Origin: Planktomarina temperata RCA23 | Lineage (GTDB): Bacteria > Pseudomonadota > Alphaproteobacteria > Rhodobacterales > Rhodobacteraceae | NCBI RefSeq assembly: GCF_000738435.1 | Contig: NZ_CP003984.1 | Location: 1,674,001-1,738,000, forward strand | Length of the DNA stretch: 64,000 nucleotides | Direction of reading: 5' to 3' | Shown here: in pieces, positions 7,872-16,888 of the stretch | Layout: each line of letters starts with the position of its first letter | How positions within the stretch are numbered: position 1 is the stretch's first letter | Translations under genes and position numbers: made by a program | Notes under the pieces: model-generated | What the model was told of the DNA's origin: nothing | Databases searched by the model: none | The model's input: the letters and a program-made list of their open reading frames with translations, nothing else

Positions 7872-9413
7872 ATGTCCGAGACACGAGCGCGCAGATCACG
7901 CAGCGGCGGTGGCGCCGCCCGCCGAGCCGAACGCACAGCGGTGAGCGTCGAAACAGAACGCTATATTGAGCGCAATATCCCGCTGTATGAGTTCTTGGAC
8001 GAAGCAACACTTGAAATCATCGAATACAATGCGGAAACCGTGCTTGAAGAAATCGGGGTGAACTTTGTGGACAGCCCGGAAGCCCTAGAGCGTTGGCGCT
8101 CAGTTGGGGCGACCATTGAGGGCGAGCGTGTTCGGATCCCGCGCGGTCTTGCGCGCGAGCTGTGCAAAACGGCGCCGTCGAAATTTGTGCAACATGCGCG
8201 CAACCCTAAGCGGAACGTGGAAATTGGCGGCAAAACTTTGGTGACGGCGCCCGTCTATGGCCCGCCCTTCGTGCGCGACCGCGATGGTGGCCGCCGGTAT
8301 GCAACTTTGGCTGATTTTCAAAAGTTTGTGAAATTGGGCTATATGTCAAAATATCTGCACCATTCCGGCGGGACCGTTTGCGAACCCACCGATGTGCCGG
8401 TTAACAAGCGCCATCTGGATATGCTTTTGACGCATATGGTGTATAGCGATAAGCCGTTCATGGGGTCTGTGACCGAGCCAAGCCGCGCACAGGACTCCGT
8501 CGAGATGTGCGAAATTTTGTTTGGCAAAGAGTTTGTACAAAACAACACCGTGATGACATCGTTGATCAATATTAACAGCCCGCTCACCTTTGACAGCATT
8601 ATGATGGGCGCCTTGGAGGTTTTTGCCTCCAACAATCAGGCCAGCATTATCTCGCCCTTCATCGTAGGTGGGGCGATGGCGCCGGTGTCGGTCGTGGGCA
8701 CATTGACCCAGGTTTTAGCTGAAGTTTTGGCGGGTATCGCCTATAGTCAAATCATCAAGCCCGGGGCTCCCGTGATCTTTGGCACATTTGTCACCTCCAT
8801 CGACATGAACTCCGGCGCACCGACCTTCGGCACGCCAGAGGCCAGCCAAATTCTTTACGGAGCCGGGCAGTTGGCCCGCCGGATGAACTTGCCGTTTCGC
8901 TCAGGCGGCGGGCTTTGCGGCTCGAAATTACCCGACGCGCAGGCGGCTTATGAGACCGCCAATACGCTCAACGCCGCGCTTTTGGGCGGGGTCAACTTTA
9001 TGCTTCACTCCTGCGGCTGGCTGGAAGGTGGGCTTGTGGCGTCCTTTGAGAAATTCGTTATGGATGCCGACCACCTCGGCACTCTGCAGAAAATGGGACT
9101 TGGGGTCTCAGCTGATGAAAACGGCCAAGCCATGGATGCCATCCGCGAGGTTGGGCCAAGCGGCCATTACCTCGGATGTGACCACACGCAAAAGAACTTC
9201 AAATCTGCGTTTTGGCGGTCGAATTTGTTTGACTACAAGCCCTTTGAGACCTGGTACGAAGAGGGCGCGCGCGACACCTATAGTTTGGCCGCAGAGCGCG
9301 TGGCCTCTCAATTGGCCAACTATCAGAAACCGCCGCTCGATCCTGAAATTTTGGCGGCGCTTGAGAAATATGTGGCTGACAAAAAAGCGGCGATGCCCGA
9401 CGCTTTTGTCTAG
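7872..9413 (+). CDS. Trimethylamine methyltransferase (MttB) family protein, non-pyrrolysine
   Basis: A 513-aa member of the MttB superfamily of corrinoid-dependent methyltransferases. Recognisable blocks are LEEIGVNFVD in the N-terminal part, GGTVCEPTDVPVNKRHLDM near residue 165, and GGGLCGSKLPDAQAAYE followed by FMLHSCGWLEGGL around residues 345-385. There is no in-frame amber codon, so it belongs to the pyrrolysine-free branch, whose known members demethylate betaines such as glycine betaine. Many copies exist in marine Rhodobacterales and the substrates of most are unproven. No corrinoid protein or reductive activase gene is beside it. The N-terminus (about 25 residues) is Arg/Ser-rich and disordered. 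Confidence 0.9.
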   Translation: MSETRARRSRSGGGAARRAERTAVSVETERYIERNIPLYEFLDEATLEIIEYNAETVLEEIGVNFVDSPEALERWRSVGATIEGERVRIPRGLARELCKTAPSKFVQHARNPKRNVEIGGKTLVTAPVYGPPFVRDRDGGRRYATLADFQKFVKLGYMSKYLHHSGGTVCEPTDVPVNKRHLDMLLTHMVYSDKPFMGSVTEPSRAQDSVEMCEILFGKEFVQNNTVMTSLININSPLTFDSIMMGALEVFASNNQASIISPFIVGGAMAPVSVVGTLTQVLAEVLAGIAYSQIIKPGAPVIFGTFVTSIDMNSGAPTFGTPEASQILYGAGQLARRMNLPFRSGGGLCGSKLPDAQAAYETANTLNAALLGGVNFMLHSCGWLEGGLVASFEKFVMDADHLGTLQKMGLGVSADENGQAMDAIREVGPSGHYLGCDHTQKNFKSAFWRSNLFDYKPFETWYEEGARDTYSLAAERVASQLANYQKPPLDPEILAALEKYVADKKAAMPDAFV

Positions 9414-9431
9414 GGCATTGGCCTTTGGTCC

Positions 9432-9713
9432 TTAGGTCTTTTTAAGACTGCTGTATTCTGCCAATATGGCAATAAGATATCGGATGTGGCGCGCTGGGGA
9501 ATACTCAGCGCGCTTTTCTTTGCGCAATCGGTTGTAGGTTTCTTCAATGTCCAACAAGCAATCGAGTTGGCCTGTTTTGCTGCGATGAAGCGACCCTCCT
9601 AAGAGCACCGGAAGATGGCGGCTGGGATCATAACTGGCCAGCCCATTACGCGCCGCCTCTAACATGAGCTTGGGGCGTTTGAGAGTGTTCAATCTGAGTT
9701 CAATGTGCCGCAT
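9432..9713 (-). CDS. DUF6477 family protein
   Basis: A 93-aa protein starting MRHIELRLNTLKRPKLML, with RRPKLL-like and AARNGLASYDPSRHL motifs that I associate with the Rhodobacterales family DUF6477. It ends in a basic helix (ETYNRLRKEKRAEYSPARHIRYLIAILAE). The ATG at 9713 is preceded by GGAGG at 6 nt; the GTG one codon upstream is less well placed. It stands divergently beside the DUF6456 gene, its usual neighbour. The function is unknown. Confidence 0.75.
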   Translation of the reverse strand: MRHIELRLNTLKRPKLMLEAARNGLASYDPSRHLPVLLGGSLHRSKTGQLDCLLDIEETYNRLRKEKRAEYSPARHIRYLIAILAEYSSLKKT

Positions 9714-9969
9714 CACGCACCTCCATTTTGAGAATCAACCCTTAGGCTGGCACAGGTGCCGAGGGTGTTGCGTCTCGCGGCGTTTGGCGTTCGGTCAATT
9801 CATAGATCGGCTAATTTTATCCATCATTCTTGGAGGCTTAGAGCGAATTAACCAAGGCGTAATAATTAATACCATAATACTAATGCAACCTGTGAAAAGA
9901 TTGGTGTCTGGAGTGCGTATCTCACAATTTGACTTTTCGAACGGTCGAGGCGGCGAGCCACATTCGAAA

Positions 9970-10989
9970 ATGCCTGTCTGGATGCCTCATGCGGTCAAGC
10001 TGTATCTGGCCCATACAGAGCATGGACATTCTATTCGCAGTTTGGCCCGGTATTCTGGTGTTCACCCGTCAACGGTGTCGCGCTCTGTCCGCAAGATTGA
10101 GACATTGCGTGACGATCCTCTTATCGATCGCGCGGTCCAAGAATTGAGCAAATACTGCTTGGAATCAGCGCCCCGGCGCTTGGAGGATAAACCCATGAGC
10201 TTTCACAACCCTGACCCCAATCCCCTGTGCTACCCGGCCTCTCTGGATGCGCCGAGCATCACCGCCTTGCGGTATTTGGCACGAAAAAATACCGTCTTGG
10301 CTTTGGCGCAGGGGCTTGAATTGGCGGTTATTGTCCGTGAGGCGGTTCAGGGACAGGTTGAGAAATTGGGCACGCTTGATCGGGCGCAGGTCATGGCCAT
10401 GACCATGCAAGATTGGCTCAAATGTGACGATCCGCAAGCGCGGATCATGCGCTTTCACCTTACAGATGTCGGTTTAAAACTGCTGGCAAGACTGGAGGAG
10501 GCCGACACGAATGACACAGACGGCCGAGAGGGCGGGCCCTCCGATCCCGTCAGCCGTGGGCGATTGCGCTACGGCCAGGCGATCAGCCCGGTGCACTCTT
10601 TGGCGCGCCGTCGCAACAAAGATGGCGAGCCATATATTTCACGCAGCCTTGTGAAACAGGCCGAGCGGTTACGGGAGGATTATGAATTGGCGCTGCTCGA
10701 AAGCAACGCGCCCATCGATTGGCTCGGGGCCATTCGCTCCGGTTTGAGCCGGAAGTCTCAGGCGCCCGCGGCCTCAGCGCTTTATCGCGCGCGCTCCGCT
10801 TTGGCAGATTTGGGACCAGGTCTTGGCGATGTGGCGCTGCGCTGTTGTTGCCGGCTCGAGGGGCTTGAGGCCGTGGAGCAGACCATGGGTTGGTCAGCGC
10901 GCTCTGGCAAAATCGTGTTGCGCATTGCTCTGCAAAGGCTGGCGCGCCATTACGAAGACACGCAGGCGGCTGAAGCCTTGGTCGGTTAA
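9970..10989 (+). CDS. DUF6456 helix-turn-helix protein
   Basis: I start the protein at the ATG at 9970 (MPVWMPHAVKLYLAHTEHG), giving 339 residues, because relatives begin with this block; the frame stays open far upstream, across the divergent DUF6477 gene. Residues 20-45 (SIRSLARYSGVHPSTVSRSV) form a clear helix-turn-helix. The C-terminal half (about 205-335) with YISRSLVKQAERLREDYELA, then CCRLEGLEAVEQTMGW and GKIVLRIALQRLARHY, is the DUF6456 domain. A DNA-binding regulatory role is likely; targets are unknown. The start lacks a strong ribosome binding site, so a GTG near 9913 remains possible. Confidence 0.75.
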   Translation: MPVWMPHAVKLYLAHTEHGHSIRSLARYSGVHPSTVSRSVRKIETLRDDPLIDRAVQELSKYCLESAPRRLEDKPMSFHNPDPNPLCYPASLDAPSITALRYLARKNTVLALAQGLELAVIVREAVQGQVEKLGTLDRAQVMAMTMQDWLKCDDPQARIMRFHLTDVGLKLLARLEEADTNDTDGREGGPSDPVSRGRLRYGQAISPVHSLARRRNKDGEPYISRSLVKQAERLREDYELALLESNAPIDWLGAIRSGLSRKSQAPAASALYRARSALADLGPGLGDVALRCCCRLEGLEAVEQTMGWSARSGKIVLRIALQRLARHYEDTQAAEALVG

Positions 10990-11076
10990 CGCCTCAGTGC
11001 ATAACGGATATTCCCAACCTTGGGGGTGGCTGTTTACGCGGGTTGTGTTAGTTTAAAGCAACTGAGGACGACTGAC

Positions 11077-12024
11077 ATGCGTGATTTAAAAATTCCCGAG
11101 CAACGCCATCCTGAAAAAGCCAAACGGCCGGACAATCCGCAGCCGAAAAAGCCGGCTTGGATTCGTGTGAAAGCCCCCGTGGGGCAAGGCTATCAAGAGA
11201 CACGCAAAATCATGCGTGACAATAAGCTTGTGACTGTCTGTGAAGAGGCCGGCTGCCCCAATGTGGGGGAATGCTGGAATCAAGGCCATGCCACAATGAT
11301 GATCATGGGGGAGGTCTGCACAAGGGCCTGTACCTTCTGCAATATTGCCACCGGAAAACCGCCAGAAGATTTAGATGTGTTCGAGCCGGGCCGGGTGGCC
11401 GATGCCGTAAAAAAATTAGGGCTCAACCACGTTGTGGTCACCTCAGTGGATCGCGACGATATCGAAGATGGCGGTGCGGCGCATTTCGCCCAAACCATTC
11501 GCGCAATTCGCAAGCAATCGCCCAGCACAACGATTGAGATCCTGACACCTGATTTTATTCGTTGCGCCCCTGAAGCCTTGGAAGAGGTTGTGGCAGCGAA
11601 ACCCGATGTGTTTAACCACAATCTAGAAACCGTCCCGGGTCTCTATCCTGAAGTGCGCCCCGGCGCGCGGTATTTTCACTCACTGCGTTTGCTGCAAAGG
11701 GTCAAGGAGCTCGATCCCACGATGTTTACCAAATCGGGCATCATGGTTGGTTTGGGCGAGGATCGCCAAGCGGTGCATCAGGTCATGGATGATATGCGCG
11801 CGGCCAATGTAGATTTTATCACGATCGGCCAATATCTCCAACCGACGCTCAAACATCACCGGGTTGACCGATTTGTCACGCCAGAGGAATTTGCCAGCTA
11901 TGAGAAAGCGGCCAAAGGGAAGGGTTTCTTGATGGTCTCAGCCACCCCCTTAACCCGCAGTTCCTATCACGCGGGTGACGATTTTGCGAAAATGCAAAAG
12001 GCACGGCAGGCGGCGCAGGGTTAG
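11077..12024 (+). CDS. lipA: Lipoyl synthase
   Basis: A 315-aa radical SAM enzyme that inserts two sulfurs into octanoyl groups on E2 subunits and the glycine cleavage H protein. The auxiliary cluster cysteines are in [12 protein letters not shown], the radical SAM cysteines in CTRACTFC, and the closing conserved serine in [11 protein letters not shown]. The ATG at 11077 has GAGGA 9 nt upstream and gives the usual length; the open frame extends to 11020 without support. It is convergent with the small membrane gene at 12039-12218, leaving a 14-nt gap. Confidence 0.97.
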   Translation: MRDLKIPEQRHPEKAKRPDNPQPKKPAWIRVKAPVGQGYQETRKIMRDNKLVTVCEEAGCPNVGECWNQGHATMMIMGEVCTRACTFCNIATGKPPEDLDVFEPGRVADAVKKLGLNHVVVTSVDRDDIEDGGAAHFAQTIRAIRKQSPSTTIEILTPDFIRCAPEALEEVVAAKPDVFNHNLETVPGLYPEVRPGARYFHSLRLLQRVKELDPTMFTKSGIMVGLGEDRQAVHQVMDDMRAANVDFITIGQYLQPTLKHHRVDRFVTPEEFASYEKAAKGKGFLMVSATPLTRSSYHAGDDFAKMQKARQAAQG

Positions 12025-12038
12025 GGACAAAGGCTGCG

Positions 12039-12218
12039 TTAAAACCCTATGCCGCCGCGATGCGAATTCACCGTCAACCAATCTGGCCAGCCGATCAATC
12101 GCTCGATGCCAAAGAGGACCAAAGCGATCCCCACAACGGCAATCCACAAGAGGATGGTTTTTCTCGAGGGTGGATGGCGCGCAATCCGCGCCATTTTTAG
12201 AAAAAATCTTGGATTCAT
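12039..12218 (-). CDS. Small single-pass membrane protein coupled to hpt
   Basis: A 59-aa frame: a basic N-terminus ([20 protein letters not shown]), one strong membrane helix at residues 21-40 ([20 protein letters not shown]) and a short polar tail ([19 protein letters not shown]). Its ATG overlaps the hpt stop as ATGA (12215-12218), so translation is probably coupled. The positive-inside rule suggests a cytoplasmic N-terminus. The coding pattern and the overlap argue that it is real. I recall comparable short proteins downstream of hpt in related genomes. Function unknown. Confidence 0.7.
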   Translation of the reverse strand: MNPRFFLKMARIARHPPSRKTILLWIAVVGIALVLFGIERLIGWPDWLTVNSHRGGIGF

Positions 12219-12751
12219 GTAAAACGAACTTTTCCAATAAAGGGCAGGTTGCGGTTGCGTTGGGCGAAATCAATACCATAGCCTACCACAAACTCATCTG
12301 GAATTTCAAAGCCTAAGAAGTCCGTCTTGATGTCAACCTCGCGTCGTGAGGGCTTGTCCAGCAGGGCGATGGTGCGCATGCGTTTGGGTTGACGGCGCAA
12401 AATATGCTCGGTGACATTTTTCATCGTGTGGCCGGTGTCGACGATGTCCTCGACAATAAGGACGTCACGATTCTCGATGGTGCCGCGCAGATCCTTCAGT
12501 ATACGCACTTCGCGCGAGCTTTCCATGGCGTCGCCATAGCTGCTGACCTCCAGGAAATCGACCTCAATCGGCAAATTAATCTCGCGCACCAAATCAGCAA
12601 TGAAAACAAATGAGCCGCGCAAAAGTCCGACCACAACGAGTTTATCCGTATCTGCAAATTCTTGCTCAATTTCTGCGGCCAATTGCTCTATTCTGGCCGC
12701 GATAGACTTGGCAGAAATCATATTGTCGATGACATAAGGTTTTTGCGACAT
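12215..12751 (-). CDS. hpt: Hypoxanthine phosphoribosyltransferase
   Basis: A 178-aa purine salvage enzyme that joins hypoxanthine or guanine to PRPP. The PRPP loop is [14 protein letters not shown] (residues about 95-108), and the purine-side motif is [16 protein letters not shown] near the end. The ATG at 12751 (MSQKPYVID) lies right after GAGGG; the longer frame to 12817 overlaps the divergent coq10-like start and lacks support. It is followed by the overlapping 59-aa membrane gene. Confidence 0.96.
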   Translation of the reverse strand: MSQKPYVIDNMISAKSIAARIEQLAAEIEQEFADTDKLVVVGLLRGSFVFIADLVREINLPIEVDFLEVSSYGDAMESSREVRILKDLRGTIENRDVLIVEDIVDTGHTMKNVTEHILRRQPKRMRTIALLDKPSRREVDIKTDFLGFEIPDEFVVGYGIDFAQRNRNLPFIGKVRFT

Positions 12752-12816
12752 AGTACCCTCTTGAATTTTCCCCAGCTTTCTAGGACATCTTGCGCTCAAA
12801 GTCAGCGGGAAACACA

Positions 12817-13272
12817 ATGCCTACGCATAATGAAACAAAAATTTTGCCATATTCTGCGCAGGGCATGTATGATTTGGTCGCAGATGTGGCCTCATACCCG
12901 GAATTTTTGCCTTGGTGTGCCGCCGCGCGCGTGAAATCGGTGACCGATGAGGGATCGCGGCAAATCATGGCGGCGGATCTTGTGATCTCTTTTAAAGTAT
13001 TTCGCGAACGCTTTGGCAGTCAGGTGATCTTGCATCCCAAGGATAAGTTCATCGACACGCAATATCTCGATGGACCATTCAAATATATGAAATCGACCTG
13101 GAAGTTTGAGGACACAGCCGAAGGCTGCGCTGTTACATTCTTTGTTGATTTCGAGTTCAAGAACGCCATTTTACAAGGTGTGATTGGTCTGGTCTTTAAT
13201 GAGGCCATGCTGCGGATCGTGCGAGCGTTTGAGACCCGAGCGGATGCGCTCTATGGGCAAGCCCGGCCATAA
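12817..13272 (+). CDS. COQ10/RatA-type SRPBCC protein
   Basis: A 151-aa START-like protein ([34 protein letters not shown]...). The opening and the [11 protein letters not shown] block are diagnostic of the ubiquinone-binding COQ10/RatA group. It is thought to chaperone ubiquinone in the respiratory chain; the alternative label, toxin RatA, comes from E. coli. [25 protein letters not shown] forms the long C-terminal helix. The ATG at 12817 is preceded by GCGGGA; the TTG at 12790 is not convincing. A bidirectional terminator follows. Confidence 0.92.
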   Translation: MPTHNETKILPYSAQGMYDLVADVASYPEFLPWCAAARVKSVTDEGSRQIMAADLVISFKVFRERFGSQVILHPKDKFIDTQYLDGPFKYMKSTWKFEDTAEGCAVTFFVDFEFKNAILQGVIGLVFNEAMLRIVRAFETRADALYGQARP

Positions 13273-13299
13273 AAAAGGCCCCCAAATGGGAGCCTTTTT
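13271..13299. terminator. Bidirectional rho-independent terminator
   Basis: AAAAAGGC with CCC pairs with GGG-A-GCCTTTTT around a short AAAT loop, giving a hairpin flanked by A and T runs. It sits between the convergent coq10-like and amt genes and can end both transcripts. Confidence 0.8.
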
Positions 13300-13318
13300 C
13301 GCGTATTTACCTTAGGTT

Positions 13319-14506
13319 TTACGACGTGTGATCATAGGCGCGCTCGCCATGGGCGGCCAGATCAAGCCCGGTGTATTCGTCTTCTTCACTGACCCGCAGA
13401 GGGGTCACGAGAGACACGAGCTTGACCAGCACCACGGTGACAACCACCGTGAAGATGCCGACAATGACAAGGCTGCCAATTTGCGCGACCCATGCGCCTG
13501 CTCCAAAGACTGCGATCATGATGGTTCCAAAGATCCCGCCGACACCGTGGACGGCGAAGACGTCCAATGTATCGTCTATTTTCAGGCTGTTGCGCACCAG
13601 ATTTACCGCTTCCTGGCACAGGATGCCTGCGACTGAACCGATGAGGAGTGCCTCAATTGGACCAACGAAGCCAGAAGCTGGTGTGATCGAGGCCAGCCCT
13701 GCAATCGTGCCGGTGACCATACCCACGAGTGAGGCTTTGCCGTATTTGATCCGCTCCCAGAGCGCCCAGGTGAGCGAGGCCGCTGCGGCAGAAATATGCG
13801 TAGCTGTCAAAGCCATAGCTGCACCGCCATCGGCCGCCAATTGCGATCCGCCGTTAAAGCCGAACCAACCAACCCAAAGCATCGCAGCCCCGAGCATGAC
13901 AAAGCCAGGGTTATGCGGCGGGGTGGTTGTATTGCGCCGCGCGCCAAGCATCACAGCAATGACCAATGCCGCCAGCCCCGCTGTTTCATGCACCACAACA
14001 CCGCCCGCGAAATCCTTTAATCCCGTCGCGCCAAACAGGCCGCCATCGGCCAGGAAGCCGCCGCCCCAGACCCAATGGACAACAGGCGCATAGCAAAGCA
14101 GCATCCAAAGCCCGGAAAATGTCATCACAAACCCAAAGCCAATCCGCTCGACATAGGCGCCAACGATCAAGGCGGGGGTGATGATGGCGAAGGTCATTTG
14201 AAAGGCAAAGAACAGAACTTCTGGCAGGGTGGTGCCATCGCGGACCGTACTGGCGTCAACACCGTTCAGGAACACATGGCTCAGACCGCCCCAATAGCCG
14301 GAGGTGCCAGACCCGAAGGCGATGGAATAGCCGAAGGCCAACCAAAGCACACTCATGAGACAAGCAATGCCGAAACATTGCATAAATACGCTCAGAACAT
14401 TCCGCGCGCGCACCAGCCCCCCGTAAAACAGAGCCAGCCCAGGCAGTGTCATGAATAGCACCAATGCCGTGGCAACAATAATCCAAGCTGTATCAGCAGC
14501 GTTCAT
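13319..14506 (-). CDS. amtB: Ammonium transporter
   Basis: A 395-aa inner-membrane channel with about eleven hydrophobic segments. Signatures are PGLALFYGGLVRARNVLS near residue 25, DFAGGVVVHETAGLAALV around residue 165 with one pore His, and FAVHGVGGIFGTI around residue 305 with the second. There is no signal peptide-like leader as in E. coli AmtB. A perfect AGGAGG precedes the ATG. A glnK gene, often the upstream partner, is not adjacent. Expression is probably under the NtrBC system encoded about 3 kb away, but no NtrC site was identified. Confidence 0.96.
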   Translation of the reverse strand: MNAADTAWIIVATALVLFMTLPGLALFYGGLVRARNVLSVFMQCFGIACLMSVLWLAFGYSIAFGSGTSGYWGGLSHVFLNGVDASTVRDGTTLPEVLFFAFQMTFAIITPALIVGAYVERIGFGFVMTFSGLWMLLCYAPVVHWVWGGGFLADGGLFGATGLKDFAGGVVVHETAGLAALVIAVMLGARRNTTTPPHNPGFVMLGAAMLWVGWFGFNGGSQLAADGGAAMALTATHISAAAASLTWALWERIKYGKASLVGMVTGTIAGLASITPASGFVGPIEALLIGSVAGILCQEAVNLVRNSLKIDDTLDVFAVHGVGGIFGTIMIAVFGAGAWVAQIGSLVIVGIFTVVVTVVLVKLVSLVTPLRVSEEDEYTGLDLAAHGERAYDHTS

Positions 14507-14646
14507 AGTAACCTCCTAAATCACGTGCCGGCCTTCTCGACCATAAGCGCAGGTGATGGAAAGCGTCATGCCGAGCGCGCTGATGTTTTTCAGGGCTTAT
14601 TCAAAGTTTGCATAAATTTTGGGCGAAAATAACGCGCCGGGTTTAA

Positions 14647-15126
14647 TCAATGGGCTAAGTTGAGATGCACATGGATTAAGTTTAAGGCATGATCTAAAGC
14701 AGCCTGGCGCACGGCGGCCCGGCCGAGCGCGCCAAACTCCTGGGTTTCGCTTTGGGTGCCGTGAGCGCTGGCCAGGGCAAAACATACGCGGCCCTCGGGC
14801 TTAAATTCAGAGCCGCCCGGCCCCGCAATGCCGCTGACTGAGATTGCAATATCGGCCTGCGACTGGCGCAATGCGCCTTCAGCCATTTCGCGCGCCACGG
14901 GTTCCGAGACCGCGCCGTAATCGGCAAGGGTCTTGTGGCGCACCCCAAGCATCTTCTGCTTTGCCCCATTGGAATAGGTGACAAAGCCCTGTTCAAATAT
15001 GGCTGAACTGCCGGCAATATCTGTCAAAGCGGCGCTAATCAACCCGCCCGTGCAGCTTTCGGCACAGGTGATTTTCAAGCCCAAAGCCTGGGCCCTGCGC
15101 AAGATTTCTTCGGCGATAGGGTTCAT
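14647..15126 (-). CDS. pncC: CinA-family nicotinamide-nucleotide amidohydrolase
   Basis: A 159-aa stand-alone C-terminal CinA domain. AESCTGGLISAALTDIAGSS (residues 22-41) and ISVSGIAGPGG (residues about 95-105) are the family motifs. It deamidates nicotinamide mononucleotide to nicotinate mononucleotide in NAD salvage. Its ATG overlaps the pgpA stop by 4 bp, making it the last gene of the ispDF-pgpA-cinA run. Intergenic 14507-14646 upstream of amt holds only a short GC-rich stretch. Confidence 0.93.
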   Translation of the reverse strand: MNPIAEEILRRAQALGLKITCAESCTGGLISAALTDIAGSSAIFEQGFVTYSNGAKQKMLGVRHKTLADYGAVSEPVAREMAEGALRQSQADIAISVSGIAGPGGSEFKPEGRVCFALASAHGTQSETQEFGALGRAAVRQAALDHALNLIHVHLNLAH

Positions 15127-15584
15127 AAGGCCACCATCACAAGCGCCATGGCCAAGGCTACCATCACCCCGGCAATGATATCATCGAGCATAACGCCAAG
15201 AGGGCCAACAAGACGATCGGCCCATCCGACCAAACCTGGTTTTGTGATATCAAACAGGCGAAAGGCGACAAAACCGAACACATAATAGAAAGCGGCGCTG
15301 TCAAAGGGTAGGGGCCAAATCGCCAGCGGCAGCAAGGCAATCCATTGCCCGGCCACCTCGTCAATGATTATTTCCGAAGGATCATGGTCGCTTTTTCCAG
15401 CTGTTTCGCGCGCTGTGGCCCAATAGCCCAGCAGGCAAGCCAGGAAAATTCCAATGCAAAGCCCAATGAGCCCCGCGCCATTTATCACAGCGGCGCCACT
15501 GATCAACGCGGCCAAGCTGCCCCAGCTGCCCGGAGCCGGGCGCAAATGCCCGATGTAAAAAAAGGTGGCAATTATATGGCTCAT
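15123..15584 (-). CDS. pgpA: Phosphatidylglycerophosphatase A
   Basis: A 153-aa membrane enzyme that makes phosphatidylglycerol. FFYIGHLRPAPGSWGSLAAL (residues 7-26) and the acidic motif EIIIDEVAGQWIAL (around residue 70) are characteristic, and DKxxP-like residues follow in LFDITKPGLVGWADRL. I take the ATG at 15584, which overlaps the ispDF stop as ATGA; the open frame upstream to 15770 is a shadow inside ispDF. About four membrane segments are visible. Confidence 0.94.
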   Translation of the reverse strand: MSHIIATFFYIGHLRPAPGSWGSLAALISGAAVINGAGLIGLCIGIFLACLLGYWATARETAGKSDHDPSEIIIDEVAGQWIALLPLAIWPLPFDSAAFYYVFGFVAFRLFDITKPGLVGWADRLVGPLGVMLDDIIAGVMVALAMALVMVAL

Positions 15585-16723
15585 TGGCTCACCAAGGCCG
15601 CGGTGGCGATGGCTGCAATGCCCTCTTCGCGCCCCGTAAACCCAAGGGTTTCTGACGTGGTGGCTTTGATGGAGACTTGATCGCACTCCAGACCCATGAT
15701 CTGTGCCATCCGCGCCTGCATCGCTTGTGCATGGGGGCCGATTTTTGGAAATTCGCAAATCAAGGTGCAATCCACGTTTTCAATGTGAAAGCCAAGGTCT
15801 TTGGCCAGCTGCACCGCGTGTTTTAGGAAAATATCCGAAGGGGCGCCCTTCCATTGGGGATCGGAGGGTGGAAAATGTTGACCAATATCGCCGCGTGCCA
15901 ATGCGCCATAAATGGCATCGGTCACCGCATGCATCCCAACATCTGCATCCGAATGGCCCAGCAGACCGGCCTTATGGGGCAGGGTGACACCGCAAAGCGT
16001 GATCTCTGTACCCGGTCCAAATTTATGAACGTCAAACCCGTTGCCCAAACGTAGTTGCATGCGGCCTCGCAAAATTCGTTCCGCCCGGGCAAAGTCACCG
16101 GGCACTGTTACTTTCAGATTATCGGCCTCTCCGGGGACAATGGCAACCGGGTGTCCCGCGGCGCGAACAACTTGCACATCATCCGTCGCCGGGTCTGTCG
16201 CGGCCGCATGTGCCGCATAAATCACCGGATAAGAAAAGCACTGGGGCGTTTGGGCCCGCCATAGATCACTGCGATCTACTTGCGCCGTCACTGTATCACC
16301 GCCGCGCCACAAGGTATCTTGCACCGCGACTGCGGGCGCCGCTGCGCCCTGGGCGCGCATGGTCTCAACGCAACGAGAGATCACAGAGTGGGTCACACAT
16401 GGGCGCGCGGCATCGTGGATCAAAACATAATCTGGGGCCTGATCTTTGAGAGCCTCAAGGGCGCAACGCACAGAATCGTCGCGGTTTGCGCCGCCGTGCA
16501 GGGCGCGCACCGCTGCCGGCAGCTGCGCGATCCGATCTTGATCGTCCGGGTGATGCACCACCACGACCGCATCGATGTCCGCGTGAGACATAAACGCATC
16601 GATAGACCAAGCTATCAGTGGCCTGCCCAGGAGCATTCGCCATTGTTTCGGCACTGTGCCGCCAGCGCGCGTGCCACGGCCGGCCGCCAGTACGATCGCG
16701 ATAGTTTTGGGTGCATCTGTCAT
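15581..16723 (-). CDS. ispDF: Bifunctional IspD/IspF enzyme
   Basis: A 380-aa fusion acting in the MEP pathway to isoprenoids. Residues 1-225 are IspD (MEP cytidylyltransferase), with VLAAGRGTRAGGTVPKQW binding CTP. Residues 226-380 are IspF (MEcPP synthase), with RLGNGFDVHKFGPG supplying metal-binding Asp and His and GHSDADVGMHAVTDAIYGAL following. The fusion is typical of alphaproteobacteria. It begins the overlapping run ispDF-pgpA-cinA. Confidence 0.96.
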   Translation of the reverse strand: MTDAPKTIAIVLAAGRGTRAGGTVPKQWRMLLGRPLIAWSIDAFMSHADIDAVVVVHHPDDQDRIAQLPAAVRALHGGANRDDSVRCALEALKDQAPDYVLIHDAARPCVTHSVISRCVETMRAQGAAAPAVAVQDTLWRGGDTVTAQVDRSDLWRAQTPQCFSYPVIYAAHAAATDPATDDVQVVRAAGHPVAIVPGEADNLKVTVPGDFARAERILRGRMQLRLGNGFDVHKFGPGTEITLCGVTLPHKAGLLGHSDADVGMHAVTDAIYGALARGDIGQHFPPSDPQWKGAPSDIFLKHAVQLAKDLGFHIENVDCTLICEFPKIGPHAQAMQARMAQIMGLECDQVSIKATTSETLGFTGREEGIAAIATAALVSQ

Positions 16724-16780
16724 AGGTTGTGCTTATATCTTTTGATTTTCTGCATGCAATCCTTGGTTTTGGCTGGAGTT

Positions 16781-16808
16781 TTGCTTAATTTTTGTGCAAA
16801 TGTATAAA
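16781..16808 (+). promoter_or_regulatory. Possible sigma-70 promoter of dusB-ntrBC
   Basis: TTGCTT (16781-16786) and TATAAA (16803-16808) are separated by 16 bp, about 80 bp upstream of dusB in an AT-rich stretch. The spacing and -10 box are good; the -35 box is fair. No clear NtrC binding sites were recognised. Confidence 0.4.
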
Positions 16809-16888
16809 AATGCGGATGTAACGTAACGAAGGGCTTGTCGCCCGCGGGTCAGATCGTGTGAGTTTGTTGAGCGTTTGGAGATGAAATC

